The notes under the pieces were generated by a model. The model was not told where the DNA came from. It saw nothing but the letters and a program-made list of their open reading frames with translations, and did not search any database. From Diplonema papillatum (Eukaryota; Euglenozoa; Diplonemea; Diplonemida; Diplonemidae), in NCBI GenBank assembly GCA_030068145.1, contig JAPJBO010000225.1, positions 124,001 to 188,000 on the forward strand: a DNA stretch of 64,000 nt, given 5' to 3'. Made by a program: the position numbers and the translations under genes. Within the stretch, counting starts at the first letter, position 1, and each line of letters opens with the position of its first letter. This document shows positions 27,601-39,600 of the stretch, piece by piece.

Positions 27601-30600
27601 GTGGTTTCTTGCTCTTTTCAATCTTCTGAACCTTGACCCGGCTCATTCCCGTTTACTGAGATGAGTCGGTATTCAAAGTGTTGTCGTTGTAGTTCGGCAA
27701 CCTACTTAAAAAACTGACGACAACACTGTTGTCAACAGTTGGCATGAAACCTGTCGCAGCAAAAAGTGGGTTTCGAGTGCGAGATGGGGCCAGAGTAGCA
27801 GAAATTAGGGTTCGAGTCAGCTTTGACCACGGCGCACTGACTCGTAACTGAGAACGGTACTCAAAGGATGGCACACCCAGTAACGGGCTGAGCCTGTGCC
27901 AGGCTGCGGTGACACTCGGGTTCTATCCGGGCGAACTCCCTTGTGGGAAAGTTGTGGGTGCACTGGCTGGAGAGGAGGCGTTGCCAAATCTGTTACTATC
28001 TAATATCTGGACGCGTTGTTATTGCGGCCATAATGCGGGCCATATCGGTCCCGTATTGGGCGAAACCCTATTTCTACCACTACTGTGGTAGTACACCACC
28101 GAATTTCACCCAGAATTTGAGTCCAAATATCAAGTGCCAAAAAATCTCAAAAACTACACGCCATGTGTATTACGTGGTAAAAATAATCGCATGTGTATTA
28201 TGGGGATTTTGAAATTTGCCGTGTGTATTAGAGGTAAAAGCCCAAAAATTTGCACATTTAGCCACAATTTAGCCACAACATTGTGGCTAAAGTTGTGGCC
28301 CAATGGGCCACATTGTGGCAAGTTGTGGCTAACCAGCCCTGCTTGAGGCAAATGTCTCGGGGAAGTGACATTTTCACCACAAAAACTGGAATGTTCGAGA
28401 ATGGGCAAAAAGTTAAATAGTGTTCGAGAATGGGCACAAAGTTACCGAGAATGGGCAAGTACGTGCGCTCGGCTAAGGCCGGCGCGTGGCGAGACTGGAG
28501 GCAGCAGTTAAAGTTCGTGAGTTCTGGTGAAGCTAAGATCGGGCGAAACAAAGTTCGGGCGAAACAAAGTTCGGGCGAAACAAAGTTCGGGTTACTGGGG
28601 GGGGCCAATTACAATTGAGTTCAATTGTAATATAACGATACACGGCGTGGAATTGGGGGGTCTCAGACCCCCCCCAAAAACACTAGTGTATTACAATTGA
28701 AGTGCAGCTTGCCTGTTAGAAACACGTTGTTGTCGGGACTAAATGACACAGTGAGTACAATGCAACTCCGAGCAAAAACTGAAGGGAAAACCTTCACACA
28801 ACAAGCGAAAGGTTCGAGCTCGCAGTTCGGACTCCGAGCCCTGATTTCTCGTGCATCGGGTCGGAAATACCCAACTGGTGCATGCCGTGGGTGTTTCCAC
28901 CAACACCTGGCAAGACTCCTGCTAAGACTCTCGGCAGGAGAGTGCCCTAACTTGGGCCTAAGGTTCACTTTTTCTGGGGCCGTTGCTCAGTATCAGAGTT
29001 TCCAACAGCATGGCGACCGCAGTCCGACGAACTTACTGCTTTCTCTTTTTGACAGAGAGCGCTGGCGGCAGACGGATAAACCGATAAATCTGGGGATAAC
29101 AAGATGTCCCATCCGATGGGCCATCGCCCCCATGCCGACGATTGGCAGTGTCTCCGGCTGGCTCCGAAGCTCAACTCCGGAGCTGGCTCAGCAGCTCCGG
29201 AGCCACCGCCACACTGCGATTGCCGGCCCATTGCCATATTTGTGCTTCATGATCCCCGCACACAGCCAGCTCCAAGACGTTGGCACGAGCAACGGCACCA
29301 GCGACATCAGCATGATCATGCTCAAAACCTTTGAAAGACCCGGGTTCGGAATGCACACCAAACCTCGTTTTAAGATTTCTTCTCCGCTTTGGAGGTCCAA
29401 CATGACTTTTCCAAAAAAAAGCCGAAACGAAAACGGCCCTGAAACCGCCTCACTGACTGGCTCACACTCAACGGCAGTGCGAAAGTGTCAGCCGTACAGT
29501 AACATTACAATTCAATTGTATTATACGGTTGGGATGCGCCGATTCCCCGAAAAAAAAGTTCAATTGTATTATACGGTGTTCAATTGTATTATACGGTTCA
29601 ATAGTAATTAGCCCCCCCCGGTAAGCAAAGTTCGGGTGAAGCAAAGTTCTGGTGAAGCAAAGTTCGGACGAAGCTAAGTTCGTCGAACCTAAAGCAAAGT
29701 TCGGACGAAGCTAAGTTCGGGCGAAACAAAGTTCGGGTGAAGCTAAGTTCGGGTGAAGCAAAGTTCTGGTGAAGCAAAGTTCGGGCGAAGCAAACTTCGG
29801 GTGAAGCAAAGTTCTGGTGAAGCAAAGTTCTGGTGAAGCAAAGTTCGGATGAAGCAAAGTTCTGGTGAAGCAAAGTTCGGGCGAAGCTAAGTTCGGGCGA
29901 AACAAAGTTCGGACGAAGCTAAGTTCGGCGAACCTAAAGCAAAGTTCTGGTGAAGCTAAGTTCGGGCGAAACAAAGTTCGGGTGAAGCTAAGTTCGGGTG
30001 AAGCAAAGTTCTGGTGAAGCAAAGTTCGGGCGAAGCAAAGTTCTGGTGAAGCAAAGTTCTGGTGAAGCAAAGTTCGGATGAAGCAAAGTTCTGGTGAAGC
30101 AAAGTTCGGGCGAAGCTAAGTTCGGGCGAAACAAAGTTCGGACGAAGCTAAGTTCGGCGAACCTAAAGCAAAGTTCTGGTGAAGCTAAGTTCGGGCGAAA
30201 CAAAGTTCGGGTGAAGCTAAGTTCGGGTGAAGCAAAGTTCTGGTGAAGCAAAGTTCGGGCGAAGCAAAGTTCGGGTGAAGCAAAGTTCGGGCGAAGCTAA
30301 GTTCTGGGTGAAGCAAAGTTCGGGCGAAGCAAAGTTCGGGCGAAGCAAAGTTCGGGTTCTGGTGGCAAGTTCGGCGCCAGTACCCCGGCAGCCCCCCCGG
30401 GCTTCCCCCCCCCGACTCCGTTTCCCGTGGTGACCCAAATGCCGCGAAATACTGAAAAACTCCGCAAAAACGCAATTTTCGGGCACATTGGACCTGGAAA
30501 CGCAACAAAACCTCGAAAACAATCTTCGACCGGAAAAAAAAAAGCTTGCCCACTTTTTCATGAAGAACAGCCGTCTCTAAATCACATTGCATGGGAATTG

Positions 30601-33600
30601 TCCCAGTTGAAAATGTGTCTCCAGTCGGGTAAGTCGTCAAAAAACCCCAACCGGCGGAATTGATAATTTCACCGGTGTTCGAGAACAAAAAAATGACCCC
30701 AGACGGAATCGAACCGCCGTTATTGGATTTGGAATCCAAAGTGCTACCGCTACACCATGGGGCCTGGTGTTGGGCGAAAAAAAAAAAGGTGTTTTTTGGA
30801 GCGCGGGACACTGTACTCGACATGTTAGTACAGCGGGGCTGCCGGTATCCGGTTGCTTCCGGAGCGGGAGCCCAAAAAAATGCTTCTTCAGCACACAGTG
30901 AACGCCAGTCTCACTGCGACCTGGGCTGGCCTGCTAGCAAGCAGGTCCGACCAGGTAAAAAAACCCGCGAGTTTTTTTTTTTTTGGCCATGTTGGTACAG
31001 CGGGCAATGAAACCTGGTAGTTTCCCCCGGCCGGGGTAAACACCATTCTCACACTTTTTCAACAATTCTTACCATTCTCACACGGTTGCAACAAATTCTA
31101 CCATTCTCACACAGTCGCAACAAATGCTACCATTCTCACACAGTCGCAACAAATGCTACCATTCTCACACAGTCGCAACAAATGCTACCATTCTCACACA
31201 GTCCAAACAATTTCTTACCATTCTCACACAGTCGCAACAAATGCTACCATTCTCACACAGTCGCAACAAATGCTACCATTCTCACACAGTCGCGTGTACA
31301 CACAAAATGATTAGAAAGCTACAGGGCAGTGTGAGGTTTAGCTACAAAAAGCTACAGCCATAGCTGTCAGCCACAAGGTAGCCACTAGTGGCTAATTGGG
31401 AGCCACAAAGTAGCCACAAACCTTGTGGCTACCTTTGTGGCTAATTATGCAAAATTTTGATACCCAGGAAAACCACGTGAAACTAGTTTTTTCGGCCAGA
31501 AAATGCATCTAAAACACAATTTCTGATGATTTTGACAGGTTTTTGGGCCCGAATTTGGGTAAGCTGCTTCGCCCTGGCCTCGTATCCTCAGCCGCGAGTC
31601 AGCGGCAACGTTGGCAACTCTATCAGTAACTTCGTACAACACTGCAAGTAATTCAAGGCTTGAAAAGTTCAGAAAACAACAACAAGCTGCTGCATCTTGC
31701 CAACACGGTCGCAGCACCAATGCTAATGCCATAGTTCTGGTACATTTTGAGTCAGAGAGTGCACCGGAGGAAGACGAACCCGTCGAAAGCGATGTTGATA
31801 TTTCAGACCGCAGAGTCAGTACGAAGCTGCCAATGCTTCTGTTGCCAAGTTTTGGAGCAGGCAAGGAATCAATTTAGTTCAAAGGGTCGCTTGTCCGCAA
31901 ACCCGTTTCAGTTGCGGGGTGCATAGTCTCCAACTTTTCCTGCTAAAGGACCCAAACCACGCCGGTGACAGCCGTACTAGTAACGGCGATGCACTGATAT
32001 TCTAAGATACCCAAGGTTAAACAGAACAGCAACGACCCAGCAAACGGAGCATTTCACAATTACGACAGCTCTTCTACTCGGTGTGCAAGCTACCCCGTCA
32101 CCAGCGAGTTTGCTTGCTTGCTTGCAAAGTGCACAGAGCTCGCAACTTCACACGACAGCAGGCATAGTTACTATGATAGTACAGCAGGAGCACACTGACA
32201 GTGTGACTGACTCCCTGTAACAGCTGTCACTGAGTGGCACTGTTACACTTGTTGCAATCAGCGTCCGAAAGAGTTCAAGGAGGAGCCAAAGATCCGAGAA
32301 AAGTAGCGGGGGCAATCTCTCACACGTCTTGGAAATTCCTCGCAGGCTCCTGTAGCACAGGCCCAGCCAAGGCACAAGGGAAAGTTGAAAGTGACTGACT
32401 TGCGACAATACCAGTCCAGCAGGGCAGCACGGGCCGCAGGCCCGCGGCAGGGAGCTCAAGCTCAGTCACCATCCGCCAGCTCCTGACTATTATCAGACGG
32501 CTGCCACGTTTTCTTTGCAGCTTTCTGGCAGCATTCAAATCTGTTTGGCTGCGGCGGTACTTGCCGCTCTCTCCCACTCCTCCTCTGGGGTCATTCAAGA
32601 GGCTCGGAGAGCGCCGGTCGCTGGTTGAGAGGCCCTCTCAGAGGGTTTCAGGACAGAAATGGTAAGCGCTTTGCAAGTAGAATGGGTCTGTCACTCTCGC
32701 CAACCTGAATTATGCATGATTCTGTGTGCATAATGCCTACTACTACTTTAGTAGCAGTAGCGGTTTAGTAAACCGTTTACCAATGGTACCCCAGGGTGCG
32801 CAACCAGGATGCCGAGCCCAGGGTGTAGCAACTAACCCGTATTCTGGCCCAAAACCCTGTCAAAATCGTCAGAAAACGTGTTTCAGATGCATTTTCTGGC
32901 CGAAAAAGTTAGTTCCACGCGGTTTTCCGTGATACCAAAATTTTGCATAATTAGCCACAAAGGTAGCCACAAGGTTTGTGGCTACTTTGTGGCTAAATGG
33001 GGCCACAATGTGGCAACCTTGTGGCTGACAGCTATGCTCAGTGAGGGTCGGTCACTCGGTGAGGCTGCAACCACGCAGGCGGCGAGGGTGATGCAGCAGG
33101 GAAGCCTGGGGCGCCAGAGTCACGACGGTTCCATGAAGCGAAGCCAATCAGGACCCCAACCGCAGAGCGAAGAGCGCTCGAGACAGTGTGGGCCCGTAGC
33201 CCCGGCTGGAGCTCTCATTGCACTCCAGAGCCCCGGGCTGAGTCAGGTATTTGGCCGGTACCACCACTTACCAACACTTGGGCAGATGCTGCAGTGTGGA
33301 CTGCCGAAGCCACCGTTTAGACCAGTCACTCCCCGTCGGACGGGCCCCCCAAAAAGCCCCTCGGGCCTTCTGGGGATTCGCCACAAGAACGCACTCACCC
33401 GCCCTTTGGAAGATAGTGGAGACCATTATCAAAGACCGCCCCACGTTCCTCCATCGATGGACTCCTCAGTCCGGAGGCTTCCGGTAGGGAGAGGCACAGA
33501 GAAGCAGCTCTGCACCGTGACGGCGGCAATCAACCGGAAAAAAGGCCGATTCACATGCTGCTCGCCTTCGACCTGGCGCGCGCTTTCGACGGGCAGCACG

Positions 33601-36600
33601 CTCCCGGCAGGCGGGACTCCCGGGAAGAGCACGCCGCTCAGCACGAATCAACCCCGACTACTTTACGCGTATTCCCCGGGTGAGAGTGCCCAAACTTGAC
33701 ACATTGCAATTCAAGTCACTTTGGCCCTTTGGAAAGTTTGGGGTCTTATAATCTTAGAATTTGAGTGGCGTCGGTTCAAACCCGCCTCTCTGGTCTTTGG
33801 TATTTGTTGCGACTGTGTGAGAATGGTAGCATTTGTTGCGACTGTGTGAGAATGGTAACATTTGTCGGAGCTTGTGTGAGAATGGTAAAATTTGTTGCGA
33901 CCGTGTGAGAATGGTAAGGTTTGTTGAAACTTGTGTGAGAACGGTAAAAATTTGTTTTTTGTGTGAGAATGGTATTTGCCCCCCCCCGGCCCTATTTTTC
34001 ACAGTTCTCTTCGGGGGAGAGGATTATTACTATAGCGGAATTTTTCCCCGCAAATTTGGCAGAGAGGTGGGTAGGTCCCTCCCCCACCCCCCCCCGAGAC
34101 GAAGAACGAGGTGCACACAACACCGCGGTTAGTCCCTCAAGGTTTCATTCCCCACTTTGGGAGCCGTACACTCCCCTCTTTACAACTTTCTATTTTCTAT
34201 TTTGCATCCCTTTCCTAGACGACATCTTCCTCGAAGAAGACTTGATGCTAGCATCAACCATGCATGAGAGGCAGTGCTCTGCCTAAACATTAAACTAAGA
34301 TTTTCCCCCCCAGATTCTGGTGGTGAACCCACTCACATACGGATGCGGACGCAGGTTCGGAGCTAGCGGACGATAACGGACGCAGTTTCCGAGCTAGCGG
34401 ACGATAGCGGACGCAGTTTCCGAGCTAGCGGACGATAGCGGACGCAGTTTCCGAGCTAGCGGACGATAGCGGACGCAGTTTCCGAGCTAGCGGACGATAG
34501 CGGACGCAGTTCCCGAGCTAGCGGACGATAGCGGACGCAGTTTCCGAGCTAGCGGACGATAGCGGACGCACTTCCCGAGCTAGCGGACGATAGCGGACGC
34601 ACTTCCCGAGCTAGCGGACGATAGCGGACGCAGTTCCCGAGCTAGCGGACGCAGTTCCCGAGCTAGCGGACGATAGCGGACGCACTTCCCGAGCTAGCGG
34701 ACGATAGCGGACGCAGTTTCCGAGCTAGCGGACGATGCAGTTTCCGAGCTAGCGGACGATAGCGGACGCACTTCCCGCAGTGTGAGACTTAGCTAGCTAT
34801 TTGGCCAGCTAGCTATTTTTAGCTATTTATAGCTAAAATAGCTAAAATAGCTGCCCAGACGACTGAAAATATGTTCACGTCTTTTTCGTCAGAGAACCTC
34901 AGGTAGGTGCCCAAAAATGCAAAAAAATTGCGACGAAACCAGATTTTCTGCCTCGTTCTCGTTTTCAGAGTCGCCCAACCCCCCCCTGGTACCCCCCCGC
35001 CCTCTCCACGGCGTGTGCAGGGTATCGATTTCCTGGCTGGTGACATTTTCCCGCTGGTCCATGGGACAATTCCCATTATAGTACACTTCCTTATGTTTGT
35101 GCCCATTCTCGAACACTATTTAACTTTTTGCCCATTCTCGAACACTCGCTAACTTTTTGCCCATTCTCGAACACTTTTTAACTTTTTGCCCATTCTCGGT
35201 AACTTTGTGCCCATTCTCGAACACTATTTAACTTTTTGCCCATTCTCGAACATTCCAGTTTTTGTGGTGAAAATGTCACTTCCCCGAGACATTTGCCTCA
35301 AGTTTCACCGCGAGAACAGCTGCGTTCACTGATTCGAAGACGGTACCCTTGCTAACTTCAGGCCGCAGCCTCTTCGGCATCTAAACTCGGGTTCTTGGTT
35401 GCTTCAAGCTTCTACACGTGACGGTGGTGTGCGAGCTACAAACCCGGCACAGACTTCACTGAGTTTGCTCGTCTTGCTTGCAAATTGCGCGGCGGCCATT
35501 GAGTGACCTTAGTTCACTGACCTACACCAGGAGAAGCAGCTTGCAACTTTGCAGCAAAGTGATTCAAAAAATTTGACCGAAATTTTTTGGCTCAAAATTT
35601 TTCGGTCAATTTTTGGGTCAAATTTTTTGGGTCAAAAATTTAGGACAAAAATTTTGGGTCAAAAATTTTGGGTCAAAAAAGTTAGGACAAATTTTTTTCA
35701 GAGTTGAAGTGGCGGTTACACTTGGCACATGGCTGCATGATGGCAGGAGAAATGGCTCCTGCCATGCGCCCTGGCGGCTCGCCGGCAATTCCAGTCTCTC
35801 TCTCAGCCTGCCAGCCTGCGGCAGGGAGGACAAGATCCAGTCACCATCCGCCAGCTCCTGATTATTTTCAGACGACTGGCACTTTTTCTTTGCAGCTTCT
35901 ACTGTAAGAGTAGCATCACTCAAATCTTGATTGGCTGCGGCGTTACTTACCGCTCTGAGTCTCTCCCGCTCCTCCTCTGGAGTCATTCGTGACGTCGCGC
36001 CCGTCGCTGGTTACTACTCGTGGTAAAACGTAAAACAGTGGCTCTGATTCTGAAGAGGTTTCGGCACAGAATTAGGAAGCGCTACAAGTAGAACGGGCTG
36101 GTCACTCGCGCATACCTGAATTATGCACGAATCTGTGTTTAGAAAACCGTTTACCCGTAGTCTGCGGTGTCAATGACCCAGTGCGCAACCAGGATACCGA
36201 GCCGGGACGCAGCAGCCAACCACAATGCTGGCACCTTGTTCGAGGAACGGATCCAAATGGCGAACCCAAAAATGGCTGGGATTTTTTGGATGTATGGGTG
36301 GTGAGTTCGAATCCCACCCTGGGCAAATTTCAATGTTCGAGAATGGGCAAAAAGTTAGGCGACTGTTCGAGAATGGGCAAAAAGTTAAAAAGTGTTCGAG
36401 AATGGGCAAAAAGTTAGCGACTGTTCGAGAATGGGCAAAAAGTTAAATTGTGTTCGAGAATGGGAATTAGCCCCTGGTCCATGTAGCAAACCTTTTTCGA
36501 CGAGTTTTTGCTCGTTTTCAGCTCCGATGAAGAGATCCGTGAAAAATAGACCCGGAGACGAAAAACTATGTGCGTGGTTCGGGGCCCTTTACAAGTTGCA

Positions 36601-39600
36601 GGGCGCCGGGCGTGGAAGCCGCCACGTGTGGATTGAGAAGGACGGAAATCGATCCCCTGGGTGGTGGCATTTTCCCGCCGGACCACGCGGCAGGCCTTTT
36701 TCGACGAATTTTAGCTCGCGATCAGCTGCAATGAAGAGATCCGTGAAAAATAGACCCGGAGACAGAAAACTATGTGCGTGGTCAGTAGTTTTTACAATTT
36801 GCAGGGCACCGGGCGTAGAAACCACCAGCCTGATCAGGTGTGCATTGAACACGGACGGTATCGATCCCCTGGCTGGTGGCATTCTGTTGCTGGTCCGCGT
36901 AGCAGACCTTTGTCGACAAAGTTTTGCTCGCGATCAGCTTCGATGAAGAGATCCGTGAAAAATAGACCCGGGAACCAAACACTACGTGCGTGGTCCGTGG
37001 GTTCTTACAGGATGCAGAGCACCGGGCTTGGAGACCACCCGGTGTGCATTGAGCAGGACGGGTATCGATCCCCTGGTGGTGGCATTATGTTGCTGGTTCA
37101 CGCAGCAGACCTTTTTCGACGACTTTTTGCTCGCGATCAGCTTCGATGAAGAGATCCGTGAGAAATAGACCCGGGAATCAAACACTACGTGCGTGGTCCG
37201 TGGGTTCTTATAGGATGCAGAGCACCGGGCGTAGAAACCACCCGGTGTGCATTGAGCAGGACGGGTATCGATCCCCTGGTGGTGGCATTATGTTGCTGGT
37301 TCACGCAGCAGACCTTTTTCGACGACTTTTTGCTCGCGATCAGCTTCGATGAAGAGATCCGTGAGAAATAGACCCGGGAATCAAACACTACGTGCGTGGT
37401 CCGTGGGTTCTTATAGGATGCAGAGCACCGGGCGTAGAAACCACCCGGTGTGCATTGAGCAGGACGGGTATCGATCCCCTGGTGGTGGCATTATGTTGCT
37501 GGTTCACGCAGCAGACCTTTTTCGACGACTTTTTGCTCGCGATCAGCTTCGATGAAGAGATCCGTGAAAAATAGACCAGGGACCATCCAGTATGTGCGTG
37601 GTCCGTGGGTTCTTACAAGATGCAGAGCACCGGGCTTGGAAACCACCCGGTGTGCATTGAGCAGGACGGGTATCGATCCCCTGGTGGTGGCATTATGTTA
37701 CTGGTTCACGCAGCAGACCTTTTTCGACGACTTTTTGCTCGCGATGAGCTCTGATGAAGAGATCCGTGAAAAATAGACCAGGGACCATCCAGTATGTGCG
37801 TGGTTCGGGGGTCCTTACAAGATGCAGGCACCGGGCTTGGAAACCACAGGTTTGCAGTGGGAAGGACAGGAATCGATCCCTGGCTGGTGACATTTCTTGG
37901 CTGGTCCACCGTGACTCCACGTGGCAGACGTTTTTCGAATTCCTGCTCGCGATCAGCTCCGATGCGAGAAATGGACCCGGAAATGAAAAGGATTGTTTGT
38001 GGTGCGTCGGGTTTCCCCCCAGGCACTACGATACAAGTCTACCAGCATTGTTAGCAGAGACTGCCAGAGTGCAGCAAGCCAGACCCAGGTCCAGTCCTAC
38101 TGTGCAGTAGTCTACAGGGGGGAAGTCCGATGAAGGGGGGTAGCACGGTGTGAACCTCATGCTGATCATCTGCCTGAAAAATCCCGGTAAACTGTGGAAA
38201 ACGGCACAAAATCCGAGAAAATAGTCGGAATAGTGACATTTCCGTTGAAAATGCTCAGTCAGCTATTTTAGCTATTTTAGCTATTTTCAGCTATAGCTAG
38301 CTAGCTATAGCTAGCTATCAGCTAGCTATAGCTAAGTCTCACACTGCTTCCCGAGCTAGCGGACGATAGCGGACGCAGTTCCCGAGCTAGCTAGGTCTGG
38401 TGGAGTGACCTCCTGGGATAGCCTATTCTCTCACACATGGTGGCTATCTCGGGAGGCTACCCCATCGTACGTTAGACCCTTGTTTTTCCCCCTTTTCTGT
38501 ATTCCAGTGAAACTTGCAGTAGCAGCATTCTCCTAATGCAGGAGTGAGTAGCCGACGGAGAATTCCGCTATCGTCCGCTAGCTCGAAAACTGCGTCCGCT
38601 AGCTCGGGAACTGCATCCGCTATCGTCCGCTAGCTCGGAAACTGCGTCCGCTATCGTCCGCTAGCTCGGGAACTGCGTCCGCTATCGTCCGCTAGCTCGG
38701 AAACTGCGTCCGTTATCGTCCGCTAGCTCGGAAACTGCGTCCGCTATCGTCCGCTAGCTCGGGAACTGCGTCCGCTATCGTCCGCTAGCTCGAAAACTGC
38801 GTCCGCTATCGTCCGCTAGCTCGGAAACTGCGTCCGCTATCGTCCGCTAGCTCGGGAACTGCGTCCGCTATCGTCCGCTAGCTCGGAAACTGCGTCCGCT
38901 ATCGTCCGCTAGCTCGGAAACTGCGTCCGCTATCGTCCGCTAGCTCGGAAACTGCGTCCGCTATCGTCCGCTAGCTCGGGAACTGCGTCCGCTATCGTCC
39001 GCTAGCTCGGAAACTGCGTCCGCTATCGTCCGCTAGCTCGGAAACTGCGTCCGCTATCGTCCGCTAGCTCGGAAACTGCGTCCGCTATCGTCCGCTAGCT
39101 CGGAAACTGCGTCCGCTATCGTCCGCTAGCTCGGGAACTGCGTCCGCTATCGTCCGCTAGCTCGGAAACTGCGTCCGCTATCGTCCGCTAGCTCGGAAAC
39201 TGCGTCCGCTATCGTCCGCTAGCTCGGAAACTGCGTCCGCTATCGTCCGCTAGCTCGGAAACTGCGTCCGCTATCGTCCGCTAGCTCGGAAACTGCGTCC
39301 GCTATCGTCCGCTAGCTCGGAAACTGCGTCCGCTATCGTCCGCTAGCTCGGGAACTGCGTCCGCTATCGTCCGCTAGCTCGGAACTTGCACCAAGATTCT
39401 CTTGGTGCAAGTTTTCCGAAAATCTCTGATTCGCCACCCTGCCCGCCCTTGCCGGACTCCCAATGTCTGACACCGCATGGTCAGTTGTTTGAACAGCAGT
39501 TAACAGGTTCCCCGGTGCTGCGATGTCAACACTGCTCCGTCGAATGCACGAAGGATGGCCAGACGTTCCAAGGTCTGAAGGGACTCCGCGCGCATGAGAG

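Larger units (their letters stand above)
28448..30580 (-). mobile_element. tRNA-like SINE family, copy S3, split by a MITE
   Basis: The conserved end (GTGCGCTCGGCTAAGGCC, about 28450) and the first tail repeats are separated from the rest (29626-30360 repeats, 30360-30560 body) by the MITE at 28594-29626. The tRNA-like head is not intact in this copy. The tail contains higher-order duplications about 240 bp long within 29630-30250. Confidence 0.6.
31033..33982. mobile_element. Foldback-type element with 29-bp array termini and perfect 9-bp duplication
   Basis: Begins GGGGTAAACACCATTCTCAC and ends in the near-reverse complement (GTGTGAGAATGGTATTTGCCCC type). CCCCCGGCC flanks both sides (31024-31032 and 33983-33991). 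The left array (31050-31290) and right array (33806-33976) are inverted copies of 29-bp units of the CCATTCTCACACAGTCGCAA type. Inside are copy C of the 1.67-kb element and a LINE reverse-transcriptase fragment. No transposase remains, so it would need one from elsewhere. Confidence 0.8.

Noticed and set aside
29598-30823. ORFs with repeated [12 protein letters not shown]-type peptides.
   Set aside because: They translate the SINE tail minisatellite; the peptides change with unit length and have no independent support.
38567-39385. Regular 31-bp direct repeats that could suggest a CRISPR array.
   Set aside because: Units are directly adjacent with no spacers, in a eukaryotic intron, and have an inverted partner array.
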